From the NCBI GenBank assembly GCA_001687465.1, contig LVLI01000229.1, forward strand, positions 1 to 64,000: 64,000 nucleotides of DNA, given 5' to 3'. The stretch is from Halocafeteria seosinensis. Its lineage: Eukaryota; Sar; Bigyra; Bicosoecida. A program made the position numbers and the translations under genes. The stretch's first letter is position 1. Each line of letters opens with the position of its first letter. Positions 54,788 to 64,000 of the stretch are shown piece by piece. The notes under the pieces were generated by a model that saw only the letters and a list, made by a program, of their open reading frames with translations, made no database searches and had not been told where the DNA came from.

Positions 54788-56069
54788 TATGGGAGGATCC
54801 AGAAACGAAATACTCCGCAGCCCAGTCGGAAGAAATCCCGATGCTCTTTCCAGACAATAAATGCTATCGCAGGCGCAATAAATAAACCATATAGGGAAAA
54901 ACTCCAAAACAAGAACTTGGTCTTCCGGTCAACACTGAGAGAATGAATACAGTTAATTTACTCTTAGAGACAGGGAGGACGAGGGCATCCCGCTTGGTGA
55001 AGACACCAGCCACAGGAATTGGGTGAATACTGTAGATGAGATATTTGCACCGATGGCTTCATTAAGAGGAAAACCAAAGAGCATATTCATGATGAATAAG
55101 CTGTGTGTCGTCGAAGGAGCGCTTGTGTCGTATCGGGAGCAAGGGGGATCCAAACTGAGGGTGGTACACCGAGATGATCCGCTCCATGTATGACTATGCA
55201 AGGACCGACCGAGGTGACACTAGACCCCCAGTAGCTAAACGCAGTCAGGTACAGTACCGTTGTAAGGGACCATTCACGTGGAGATGGATGAATGCTGGCT
55301 TACGTTGCCGAAGTGCCACCCCGAAGCCTGGAAGGTTCCAGGTTGGCTGGATTCGTCAAAGTACAAGACTGAGAAACGAACCATATCTTTACGAGAAGAT
55401 CAGAATAGCATGCCAGATTGAACTAGGAGCTTCACTCGTAGCGTTGTCCTTCCTGGTAATCGAAGTGAATGGAGATCCTGCCATGCCAGCAAGTTGGATC
55501 CGATTCCATTCTCTCTGGCCAAGAGGAAGCGAGAGAGCCACCGGTAGGTAATCTCTGCTGAGAGAAGGCCACAGTGAGAAAATGTACTGCGCGTAGCAAT
55601 GCAATTCGCAATCGAATCCATCCCCTTTCGAGATGTGTATGAAGTAGGTGTGAATCATGGAGGCGTATCTTGCTCGGAATTTTCCATTCCTTTTTCGCTC
55701 GTGTGGATTGACGCGGTGAAATGAATGAAATGTAGATCGATAGAACTCTTTGCCAGAGAAAGAAAGGAGTGTATTTATTCATCATTGGTATGGTTAACCA
55801 TTGCATGAATGACGGAAAGGAATCCGCTGTTCTTTTCTTGTGAGGAATTGAGCGCTTCAACCCAGGTCTATTACACCTCTTTATGGGTATACAGAAGCTC
55901 GAGTGGTGGGTGAATAGTCTGTGTCCATCTTTTCGACTCTCCAGAACAGGTAGAACCTAAGGGACTACTATCGTAGAGCGGAGGGAGCGTCTGGAGGAAT
56001 CGAGCACAAGCTCATTTCTTTGCTTTTTTTCCCCTCCTTTATCACTTCATCAACGATACTCGCCCTATC
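54788..56069. other. Intergenic region, probable divergent promoter
   Basis: This lies between the minus-strand membrane protein and the plus-strand giant gene. No gene recognised. A TACTGTA motif lies at 55028. The in-frame stop at 55974-55976, followed by a pyrimidine-rich tract and then ATG 56070, marks the giant gene's start. Confidence 0.5.
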
Positions 56070-59000
56070 ATGGCACAAGCAGAAGATCCCAATGCATCGA
56101 GACAAGCACTGTTGGAACAGTGTATAGAGACATTAAGCGCCGAAGACAGTGACATTGACCACCTGGACTGGTTCCGCAGCCGGGAGCGGGAACTTTGCGA
56201 GACATTGTTGAGCAAAGGGGAGCTGGTTGTGTTTTTCCGTGGATCCAATACGTCCACTACGCTACTGCATGAAGTAGCTCGGTATGCGGCACGCCAGAAT
56301 TTGAAGGAGCTCACGGATTGGATCTTGGCCAGGTCACCTCAAGTGAACGTACGCGATGAACACGGGGATACACCTCTGAATATATTTCGTAGAGAAGTGA
56401 GCAACCATAAAGGATTGGGATGTTCCTCTCCAGACTACTGCGAAGAGATGACTGACCTCTTTATTGACTATGGATGCATCGTTGTGAAATCCGTCAGACA
56501 TGTGAAGGAGGAGCTAGAGCACCGACTAGACTTCTTGGAAGAGAAAATAAACCGACAAGGACTCCAAAATAAATGTCCTGAAAAATTAAGAAAGTGTGCA
56601 AAAGGAAAGAAAGAAGAACTTAACACCTTGAAAGAATTTTGTGGATACCTTTGCAGTGAACTTAATTCGGTGTTGTCTTCATTTTTTCATCTAAAGAGTG
56701 GTCTACTGGCGTACGAAGAAGGGATTGGGGAAACGCTGTTGAAGGGTGCATGCGAGAGATTCTTGACCCCTATTTTGGGCAATCCTATCAAATGGGCAAT
56801 GGAAGCTATCATTCAGGGCCGGCGAAAGAAGTGGTTTCAGAAAATAGCCGGTCTATTTTCAGCTCCCGACTATATTTCCGTTTGCGTTGAACACTTTGCG
56901 ACGGAGGTCACCTGTTATCTCCGTGAGGAAATACTCAGAGGCATTTCCCGACGCTTAAGCATTCGGGAACATTTTGATCGCATTGTAGAGGGTGACGACC
57001 CACATGGTCACCCTGGTTACTGGCAGCTTCTGCGTGCCGAATTCTGCCAAGCATTTCTAAAATATGCTGGCTCTGAAAAAACGAAACGATACCCTATTGT
57101 CAACTCTAACGAGGATGCAATTGATCTTGCCCAAGAGGCCATTTGGAACATCATCCCATTGGCTTCCGAGGGACTATCACGGACCATTTGCTGCCCAATA
57201 TCAGCTGAAGCACTGCACACGTTGCCGCTGAATCTGTCGGCATTTTTACTGGCGTTGGAGGAACCGCGCTTACGCCTGGAAGCCTGCCTTAAACAGATTA
57301 CGGAACGAAAAGGGACCTACTGCATCTTAGACCTCGAAGAGTGTCTGGTAGCGGGGATCCGTGAGTCCGACACAGTAGTGATAGGGATACAATGTAGTTT
57401 GGGGCAGCAAAAGTTGCTTCGCCGTGCCTGCTGTCACAAGGGGAAAACCTACACGATATCGGTGACTGATGGAGACAGTAACGAGAATGCACAGATAGAT
57501 GCGTTCAATCTGTTTGGTGAACTGGCTGGTCGCATTTGGAATCTTTTATTTGTGGATGACCAATCTGACACTTCACAGCTTGCAGAGATTGAACTTTTCC
57601 ACCGTTATGTTTTGGCAAAGCAAACTGATGGTGCACCCTTGAAGTATAGATTTATAGGGTTTGGAATTGCAGGCTCCGTGGCATCTATACTAGCTGTTTT
57701 CGTTCGCAATAGTTTTCCTTTCTCCGCATGGGAACAAGTAGAAGCCTGGTCTTTCGGTGCTCCTGCATGGTGTTCGCACATGTGTGCCGAGAAGCCTAAC
57801 TTACCTTTGTATCCGACCTACCAATTACACCATGAAGACGACATATTGTTTCAGTTGTCCTTTGGCTGCACCTCTCCAGGAAAGACGGTCCTGCTTTCCC
57901 CTGGGGACAAGATTGCCAAGGAATATCAAGTTTCAAACAATTCGAAGACAACGGACTCTAAAAACTATTTCAGGAAATTGATGCACCGGTTCCATGGTGT
58001 GCGTGAATATTATTCTGCGTTGCGGGATGTAGAAAAAGTGCGGCTGGAGCATGATGAGCCCGGAACAAAGTCTATAGAGCCTACTACCAGTGCTATGGGA
58101 AAGATCACAGGCACACAAATCCAGGGGATAAACAAGTTCAAGAACTTGATGGAGGGGTCTCACTCGATGCGTTTGAGTTCGTCGACAAATAATCCCAGTG
58201 TGCTCGAGGAAGCGACTGGCAGCATTACCGAAAGCGTTCTTGAGGCGAAACAGTCCGCGCCATCTGCTGGAAACGTCAATAAAGAACATATCCTTGGACA
58301 CTTGAAATTCGCGTTGATACAAGGAAATTTCGATTTCGCTGAGCAGCTAGTGCGAACTGCGACCGATATACAGCTCGGTCAAGTCGTTGAAGAGTTTTGC
58401 GTTTATTCCCAAAGCAGTGCACTCCATGCTCTGTGGAACTTCCTTGACAAAAAGGAGCGAGTCACACCATCCTTATGGCTTCCTATTGGACTGCTTCTCC
58501 GGGATGAGACTCTTATAGAACAGTGCCTGGAGCACTGTAAACCTAATGATCATAATATTTGTCTTTTGGATATTAGTTACTTCACTGACTGGGAAGAGGA
58601 AACATCTCCTACACAACGCGAATTCATTCTTTCTCAGGTGCGAAAACATCATGGTAGTATTCACTTATCTGCGCTCAACACTTGTTGTTTGGCCATACGA
58701 TTAGGATGCCCCTCGTTGCTGACTCGTTTTGTCCAGGCAGACCATTTATCACTTGCAATATCGAACCGAAACAGCCGCCTTCCGACTCTCTTTCATTTAT
58801 CCTGTATAACGCCAGGAATGAAATGCTTACAAACTCTGGTTCAAGCATCGTGTCCACAGACCGGAAGTGATGGGGGGCGTGCAAACAGCGAGGGTCCCAT
58901 TAGGGAGCTTGTCAGGCAAACTGAGAGCCGAAATGAAGTGAGCCCATTGTTTGTGGCGGCTCGTTTTGGGTATCTTACTGTGGTCAAGTATCTCGTCGAG

Positions 59001-62000
59001 CATGGAAAGGCCAATGTGGATCAAGGAAGAACGGATGATGGTGCCACTTCCTTGTTTATTGCGTCCCAAAATGGGTATCTTACTGTGGTCAAGTATCTCG
59101 TCGAGCATGGAAAGGCCAATGTGGATCAAGGAACAACGGATAATGGTGCCACTCCCTTGCATATTGCATCCTATATTGGGCATTTGGATGTTGTCAAGTA
59201 TCTCGTCGAGCATGGAAAGGCCAATGTGGATCAAGGAAGAACGGATAATGGTGCCACTCCCTTGCATATTGCATCCTATAATGGGCATTTGGATGTTGTC
59301 AAGTATCTCGTCGAGCATGGAAAGGCCAATGTGGATCAAGGAACAACGGATAATGGTGCCACTCCCTTGCATACTGCATCCTATAATGGGCATTTGGATG
59401 TGGTCAAGTATCTCGTCGAGCATGGAAAGGCCAATGTGGATCAAGGAATGGCAAATGGTGGCACTCCCTTGCATTTTGCGTCCAAAAATGGGCATTTGGG
59501 TGTGGTCAAGTATCTCGTCGAACATGGAAAGGCCAATGTGGATCAAGGAAGAACGGATAATGGTGCCACTCCCTTGCATTTTGCGTCCGAAAATGGGCAT
59601 TTGGATGTGGTCAAGTATCTCGTCGAACATGGAAAGGCCAATGTGGATCAAGGAAGAACGGATAATGGTGCCACTCCCTTGCATTTTGCGTCCGAAAATG
59701 GGCATTTGGATGTGGTCAAGTATCTCGTCGAACATGGAAAGGCCAATGTGGATCAAGGAATGGCAAATGGTGGCACTCCCTTGCATCCTGCATCCTATAA
59801 TGGGCATTTGGATGTGGTCAAGTATCTCGTCGAGCATGGAAAGGCCAATGTGGATCAAGGAATGGCAAATGGTGGCACTCCCTTGTATTTTTCGTCCCAA
59901 AATGGGCATTTGGATGTGGTCAAGTATCTCGTTGAGCAAGGCAAAGGGATGATGAATGTGGCAGTAAATCTTGGACCCTTGCGACCGTACGAGACCCTCC
60001 TGACTATAGCATCCAAGAATTCCCAGTGCAACATTCTTCGGTATCTTTTGGAGCAGCAAGTCAACATTACCGGAGATGTAAATTTCCCGAACTCGCTGCA
60101 GCTGTGTATCCGAGCTAATGTAGATGAAACCTGTATGCGACTCATTACGCTGGAATTATATTCGATGGGGAGGGATTTGCGCTCCATTCGATATTTACCC
60201 TCAAAATATCTTGATGATATGTTAAGACAAGCGTTTGTTGTTCAACATCGAAAGGCAACAATGCGTCTTTTAGGCGCAGGTGAGTTGCTACAGGAAGATA
60301 TGCTTACTAACGATTTGGTATATTCGTCGCAGATCCTCCAAGAGGTATCACAAATTAGAGACATTCGTTGTGCGATCTTCCGAACCATGTCCACTACCAT
60401 CAGTACTTTGATATGCAAACTGTGCGATGGCACGCTGTGCGTTGGAAAAGACCGGGACAATGATCGCAGTGATAAAATGACCAAACTTCTGGTCGCCTAT
60501 CTGCGATTTCTGCGGACGCTTGTTTCGCGTGAGCTTGATGCGCGTTTTACACTAGACTTTACTGAAGTAGGAGCATTATGTGTGATATTGGATCAAGACC
60601 CGTATTTTTATGGAAGACACGTATTGTGTTTACTTAAAGGCGGTGAGGGACCTCAGGGCACAAATGAGACGAACTCGGGGTCAAAACGTGGTAGCGATGA
60701 AGACTTCATCGCAAAAAGCAACGAAATCATTGAAAACAAATTCGGGGGTACCAGGCATGAGCAACGTCTACTTTCGCTGTTTTATTTATATCATTCAGTC
60801 AACAATCAAGCACTTATTGACAATGAAACTGATGCGTTCCTACAGCTGATTCAGTGTGAGCACTATCTCTGGTATGAACCCCAAGACGTTGATAGCGTGC
60901 TTTCCTTACTAGACCGGAAGGCGCACCAACTCTCTTTGTTTCCTGCATTGTATAATATGTTAAAGGGGAGGTGTTTTCAGGAGAAAGGCAACTACCAGAA
61001 AGCTCTAGCTGCCTACAAATCGTGCCTGGAGCACTTTCCCAACTACCCGGAGGCCGTCGCTGAGTATGCACTGCTCATAGAGAAGACGTCCCCACAGCGC
61101 CAGCGCATAGCAGATGTTCAATCAAACCAGTCTGATGCAGCATCGCTCACACTACAGGATATACGGCACGCTGAATCTCTCGCCGCTCCAGTTGATCTGG
61201 ACTACATTCGTGGTGTTCGTGAAATACTAGAGATGCGACACTTACCGTTCCAAGAAAAGCATGGTATGATGTCCGATGAATCCGATAACAAACGGTTGCG
61301 CGACGCTATGGCGGCGAATGCTTTTGCGTCCCGTGTGTTTAAGCAAATCAAAGACGAGCTATCCGAGGAGATCAATTCCCTCCGCAAAGAGTCGAAGCCG
61401 TGGGTATGGCTCAGAGAGTGTTTTTCCACCACCGGCAGTCTTCCAAGCAGTTTAGCGATGTTTCTACAGGGGTTACAGAATGGTGGTAGCCTTGTACGAG
61501 CGGCATGGAGAAAGCTTCGCTCATTGAATAGTGTACACGACTTGATCAAAGATGTCAATCGAATTCTATTGGAACTGGACGCTTTGAAGAAACGTACAGG
61601 ACGTGCATCAAGCACGACCCGCATCAACTGCCTCTTGGAAGAACTTTGGTGTTACTACAGGTGGTATAAAAGCGAGTTCCTCCGTGCTCACTCTTCTTGG
61701 CTCCGCAGATATTCTCTGGATAAGGCTTTAAGCGTCCTGAATCATCTCATTTCGTCTGACCATCCTTTTTTTTTGGGAGAGGCTACCGTGATTTATGATG
61801 AGCTCGGTAATGCGTACCACCCTACAGTAGAGGCTCTCGCATGCCTTCCAGCTGAAGGTCCACAAAGAGGAGAAAGGCATGGCATACATTCTGTCATTCA
61901 GTTCGGTCAGGTACACTACAAGTTCAAACCTTATTCTCCCCCGCATGAGAAAGCTGTATCCAAGATAGGGAAGCTGTGGACGTCTGGTGTTTCTAACCGA

Positions 62001-64000
62001 ATCGTCTCCACCAGCGAGCTTCTGAAGGTCGTTCGTCATCCCTATTTGGAAATAAGTGAAGGTGAACAGCTGGTGACGTTTAATGTGCCGGAACAGAAAG
62101 GCTTCTATCAGGCATCTTTATCGCTTGGTCAGTATCGTCTGGACACCCTTTTAGAAACGAAGCCTGAACTGGTCAAGAAGCTGGACATGGAAAACTTTGT
62201 GTATCTGTGCTTGTTAGGTTTCTGCACGTACCCAGGGGACGCCAGCGCTGACAACTTTATCGTCGAGCTTTACGGCAAGCCTGGCGGTACGGCGACGAAG
62301 GTTGACTTTATTCGGCTTGTGTCGATTGACAATGACCTTTCGTTCGCCAAAAGCATGTTGCGGAAGCAGGAGAATGTGAGCAAGGGAGCCATATACGCAG
62401 ATATGCTCAACGTTCTCTACTTTTTCCCTCAAATGCAGCGACCCATTCCTGATTCTGTCCGCCAGAGAATACGAAGCCGCGACTTCTGTGAAAATTTCAT
62501 CCTCGATGTAGTCAACGAGCTGATTGCTGTCGATGGACGCTTTGATGCTTCCCCATTTGCTCGAGATGAAGATGCGAAGTTGCCATTCAGATTACCGGAA
62601 GCAAGTCTATTATATATGTATGATAACCTGGTGAAAGTGAGAGGCATACTAGGGAAAAAATGGGCTGTCACTGTTGACGATTTGTTCGATGGACTTTATC
62701 CTCAGTTGAGTCATTTTTATCGAAACTTTTGGGGCGAATTCTCTATAGATTACTCTATCGAGAGGTTATATGAAGCTGCGGACTGCGGAAAACAAGGGAA
62801 ATTTTTTGGGAAAGGTCATCGCTCACGCGTCCTTACACGAGTTAAAACATCGAAGCAGCTGGAAGGTAATGCCTATTGGGACCGGTTCAACAGCAGTATC
62901 GACCAAGAAGCGCATTTGTTATATCAATATCGCAAGGGCATTCTAGACTGTGCTTCTCAAGACCGAATCGATTCCTTCTTGGTCGGGTTCGCGACAGACC
63001 TTTCATACGTTCCCAAAGACCCATCGAGTCTACCTATTTCTGAGGCGCGGACTGTATGTACTACGACAGGTACTGAAGGTTGCACTCTTAACGATGATCG
63101 CTCAACGAGGATGATGAGGAATGTTCTAGATATGGTTCCTTATCTACATGATGATCCGGAGAAGATACTTCTGACTCTCATCCGCTCAGATCTTGATGTT
63201 AATGAAAGAGTCGATGTCCAAGGTGGGACTATTTTGCATCACCTCGTACAGCAAACATCGTCTGCCAGCGATACACATTCGCGGCTTGCTGTGGAACGCT
63301 TAATAGAATGCGGCGCTGATCCTTTCCAGACCAATAGCTCTGGCCAAACTCCCGCCGATATTACCTTGATCAAGGAAGACGTAGGTCTGCACAGTGCGTT
63401 GCATTGGATAGAACCGCAGTTAATATGGCAGCTTATGTCTCGTAGACCCTTCGACGATGATTGGAATATTTTGATACAAGAGATGACATACGTTTTGCGT
63501 CATGTTTCCTCTTTTCAATTGTGTGTCTTTCAGGGATTTCGTCAAGATGCTCTTGCTGCAGCGGCTTTGAAACATCCGAAGAACCGTCAGTTAGTGCAAG
63601 CGCTGGTGCGACGAAACGACTTTGATCAACTGGTCCCAGAAATGTATGATACCACAATTGGAAACGTTGTGGATCAGTTTGTGGAATATGTTGCTAGTAT
63701 CGATGAAGACGATGAAGACTCGTTATTGCGTCAGATTCTTTGGATATGCGGATCAACCAATACTAGTGAACCCGCATTTCGTGTGAATCCTGAGGCGATA
63801 GAGAACGCTTACGGACGCCGAAAGTGGGCAATTTTGGCCGTGCTACTTAATCACTGCGAAGCTGAATATGACTTCAACCGTCTGTCGTGGGGCAAGAATC
63901 CAGACGAGAGACGCAACATTCGCTTGGCACACGTACTACGCGGCCGAGGCCAACTTAAGGGCAGTGATTTCAAAGAAGGGATAGACTTGTATCGAAAAGG
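56070..64000 (+). CDS. Giant multidomain protein: lipase-like domain without nucleophile, ankyrin repeats, TPR and AFK/PI3K-like region (runs off window end)
   Basis: This uninterrupted frame of at least 2643 codons is open at the window end; an in-frame stop lies upstream at 55974. Approximate residues: ankyrin-like stretch at 70-115. A class-3 lipase-like domain occupies 410-610, with FGAP at 562 and a DD pair near 590, but the nucleophile elbow reads GFGIAG (530-535) where GxSxG is expected. Ten ankyrin repeats fill 958-1290. TPR-like helices with NYQKALAAYKSC lie near 1645. A region at about 1935-2090 includes HYKFKPYSP, ASADNFIVEL (near 2059) and LVSIDNDLSF (near 2084), a pattern resembling actin-fragmin-kinase/PI3K-like domains. 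A further ankyrin-like segment lies near 2400. It looks like a cytosolic signalling scaffold in which a probably inactive lipase fold is linked to a possible kinase. Activity is unproven, and there are no introns in this stretch. Confidence 0.8.
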   Translation, partial: MAQAEDPNASRQALLEQCIETLSAEDSDIDHLDWFRSRERELCETLLSKGELVVFFRGSNTSTTLLHEVARYAARQNLKELTDWILARSPQVNVRDEHGDTPLNIFRREVSNHKGLGCSSPDYCEEMTDLFIDYGCIVVKSVRHVKEELEHRLDFLEEKINRQGLQNKCPEKLRKCAKGKKEELNTLKEFCGYLCSELNSVLSSFFHLKSGLLAYEEGIGETLLKGACERFLTPILGNPIKWAMEAIIQGRRKKWFQKIAGLFSAPDYISVCVEHFATEVTCYLREEILRGISRRLSIREHFDRIVEGDDPHGHPGYWQLLRAEFCQAFLKYAGSEKTKRYPIVNSNEDAIDLAQEAIWNIIPLASEGLSRTICCPISAEALHTLPLNLSAFLLALEEPRLRLEACLKQITERKGTYCILDLEECLVAGIRESDTVVIGIQCSLGQQKLLRRACCHKGKTYTISVTDGDSNENAQIDAFNLFGELAGRIWNLLFVDDQSDTSQLAEIELFHRYVLAKQTDGAPLKYRFIGFGIAGSVASILAVFVRNSFPFSAWEQVEAWSFGAPAWCSHMCAEKPNLPLYPTYQLHHEDDILFQLSFGCTSPGKTVLLSPGDKIAKEYQVSNNSKTTDSKNYFRKLMHRFHGVREYYSALRDVEKVRLEHDEPGTKSIEPTTSAMGKITGTQIQGINKFKNLMEGSHSMRLSSSTNNPSVLEEATGSITESVLEAKQSAPSAGNVNKEHILGHLKFALIQGNFDFAEQLVRTATDIQLGQVVEEFCVYSQSSALHALWNFLDKKERVTPSLWLPIGLLLRDETLIEQCLEHCKPNDHNICLLDISYFTDWEEETSPTQREFILSQVRKHHGSIHLSALNTCCLAIRLGCPSLLTRFVQADHLSLAISNRNSRLPTLFHLSCITPGMKCLQTLVQASCPQTGSDGGRANSEGPIRELVRQTESRNEVSPLFVAARFGYLTVVKYLVEHGKANVDQGRTDDGATSLFIASQNGYLTVVKYLVEHGKANVDQGTTDNGATPLHIASYIGHLDVVKYLVEHGKANVDQGRTDNGATPLHIASYNGHLDVVKYLVEHGKANVDQGTTDNGATPLHTASYNGHLDVVKYLVEHGKANVDQGMANGGTPLHFASKNGHLGVVKYLVEHGKANVDQGRTDNGATPLHFASENGHLDVVKYLVEHGKANVDQGRTDNGATPLHFASENGHLDVVKYLVEHGKANVDQGMANGGTPLHPASYNGHLDVVKYLVEHGKANVDQGMANGGTPLYFSSQNGHLDVVKYLVEQGKGMMNVAVNLGPLRPYETLLTIASKNSQCNILRYLLEQQVNITGDVNFPNSLQLCIRANVDETCMRLITLELYSMGRDLRSIRYLPSKYLDDMLRQAFVVQHRKATMRLLGAGELLQEDMLTNDLVYSSQILQEVSQIRDIRCAIFRTMSTTISTLICKLCDGTLCVGKDRDNDRSDKMTKLLVAYLRFLRTLVSRELDARFTLDFTEVGALCVILDQDPYFYGRHVLCLLKGGEGPQGTNETNSGSKRGSDEDFIAKSNEIIENKFGGTRHEQRLLSLFYLYHSVNNQALIDNETDAFLQLIQCEHYLWYEPQDVDSVLSLLDRKAHQLSLFPALYNMLKGRCFQEKGNYQKALAAYKSCLEHFPNYPEAVAEYALLIEKTSPQRQRIADVQSNQSDAASLTLQDIRHAESLAAPVDLDYIRGVREILEMRHLPFQEKHGMMSDESDNKRLRDAMAANAFASRVFKQIKDELSEEINSLRKESKPWVWLRECFSTTGSLPSSLAMFLQGLQNGGSLVRAAWRKLRSLNSVHDLIKDVNRILLELDALKKRTGRASSTTRINCLLEELWCYYRWYKSEFLRAHSSWLRRYSLDKALSVLNHLISSDHPFFLGEATVIYDELGNAYHPTVEALACLPAEGPQRGERHGIHSVIQFGQVHYKFKPYSPPHEKAVSKIGKLWTSGVSNRIVSTSELLKVVRHPYLEISEGEQLVTFNVPEQKGFYQASLSLGQYRLDTLLETKPELVKKLDMENFVYLCLLGFCTYPGDASADNFIVELYGKPGGTATKVDFIRLVSIDNDLSFAKSMLRKQENVSKGAIYADMLNVLYFFPQMQRPIPDSVRQRIRSRDFCENFILDVVNELIAVDGRFDASPFARDEDAKLPFRLPEASLLYMYDNLVKVRGILGKKWAVTVDDLFDGLYPQLSHFYRNFWGEFSIDYSIERLYEAADCGKQGKFFGKGHRSRVLTRVKTSKQLEGNAYWDRFNSSIDQEAHLLYQYRKGILDCASQDRIDSFLVGFATDLSYVPKDPSSLPISEARTVCTTTGTEGCTLNDDRSTRMMRNVLDMVPYLHDDPEKILLTLIRSDLDVNERVDVQGGTILHHLVQQTSSASDTHSRLAVERLIECGADPFQTNSSGQTPADITLIKEDVGLHSALHWIEPQLIWQLMSRRPFDDDWNILIQEMTYVLRHVSSFQLCVFQGFRQDALAAAALKHPKNRQLVQALVRRNDFDQLVPEMYDTTIGNVVDQFVEYVASIDEDDEDSLLRQILWICGSTNTSEPAFRVNPEAIENAYGRRKWAILAVLLNHCEAEYDFNRLSWGKNPDERRNIRLAHVLRGRGQLKGSDFKEGIDLYRK
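58941..59940 (+). repeat. Ten tandem ankyrin-coding repeats of 102/105 bases
   Basis: Ten consecutive units, almost identical at DNA level, occur in two length classes: 105 bases (ending GRTDNGA or GTTDNGA) and 102 bases (ending GMANGG). The core VVKYLVEHGKANVDQG is invariant in nine units. Units 1 and 2 (SPLFVAARFGY and TSLFIASQNGY) and unit 10 are the most diverged, as expected for the edges of an array that expands by unequal exchange. High nucleotide identity points to recent expansion or gene conversion. Confidence 0.93.

Noticed and set aside
58951-59952. Plus-strand 333-codon frame with repeated SSMERPMWIKE
   Set aside because: It is the +1 shadow of the same ankyrin array; the ankyrin frame extends far on both sides without a stop, and this one does not.
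58827-60059. Minus-strand 410-codon open frame with a repeated motif
   Set aside because: It is the antisense of the ankyrin repeat array; its repeats mirror the 102/105-base units on the plus strand, whose frame is continuous with a 7.9-kb coding frame.
1-64000. tRNA, rRNA or CRISPR loci
   Set aside because: I looked by eye for tRNA T-arm words and cloverleaf spacing, long conserved rRNA words and regularly spaced short repeats. None was convincing; a dedicated tRNA search would be needed to exclude intron-containing tRNAs.

Overview
This is nuclear DNA of a eukaryotic microbe. Protein-coding exons are very long, introns are few and short (about 55 to 110 bases, GT-AG), and intergenic DNA is moderately repetitive. 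No tRNA, rRNA or CRISPR array was recognised. The gene set (an IP3-receptor-type calcium channel, a seven-transmembrane protein fused to an INPP4-type phosphatase, a double-AP2 DNA-binding protein, a Glug-repeat surface protein, an IMP4 ribosome-assembly factor) fits an intron-poor protist or microalga. A stramenopile is my best guess, because 7TM-plus-phosphoinositide-enzyme fusions are best known from oomycetes, but this is inference and not proven.

Layout. 1-5.6 kb is gene-poor: a dispersed repeat, a small C2H2-type ORF, short direct repeats and probable decayed mobile-element sequence. 5.6-6.9 kb (minus) is a three-exon HAD phosphatase with an Alba-like C-terminal domain. 7.4-12.8 kb (minus) is a three-exon 1747-residue zinc finger/FN3/coiled-coil/TPR/WD40/LysM protein. 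13.3-14.5 kb (minus) is a five-exon IMP4. 14.7-16.6 kb holds a tandem duplication and a retroelement remnant. 16.8-29.8 kb (plus) is a five-exon, about 4246-residue IP3/ryanodine-type calcium channel whose N-terminus carries Cache-type sensor modules. 31.0-32.2 kb (minus) is a P-loop ATPase broken by one frameshift. 33.1-35.8 kb (plus) is a double-AP2 protein, and 36.4-37.8 kb (plus) is a three-exon protein of unknown function. 38.7-41.3 kb (minus) is a membrane-anchored Glug-repeat protein. 41.6-43.6 kb is a second copy of the dispersed repeat. 44.0-49.1 kb (plus) is the 7TM-INPP4 fusion. 50.3-53.4 kb (plus) holds two paralogous two-exon C2H2 proteins. 54.1-54.8 kb (minus) is a small single-pass membrane protein. 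From 56.07 kb to the window end (plus) is a giant uninterrupted reading frame. It contains a class-3-lipase-like domain lacking the nucleophile serine, ten near-identical ankyrin repeats, a TPR-like pair of helices and a kinase-like region resembling actin-fragmin kinase/PI3K folds.

Functionally, the window holds calcium release (the channel), phosphoinositide turnover (7TM-INPP4) and perhaps lipid/kinase-type signalling (the giant protein). There is no operon logic, and the clustering may be chance. The most unusual items are the Cache-calcium-channel fusion, the 7TM-INPP4 fusion, the HAD-Alba fusion, the serine-less lipase/ankyrin/kinase-like giant, and a very stable GC-rich hairpin near 7.15 kb that folds better as plus-strand RNA.
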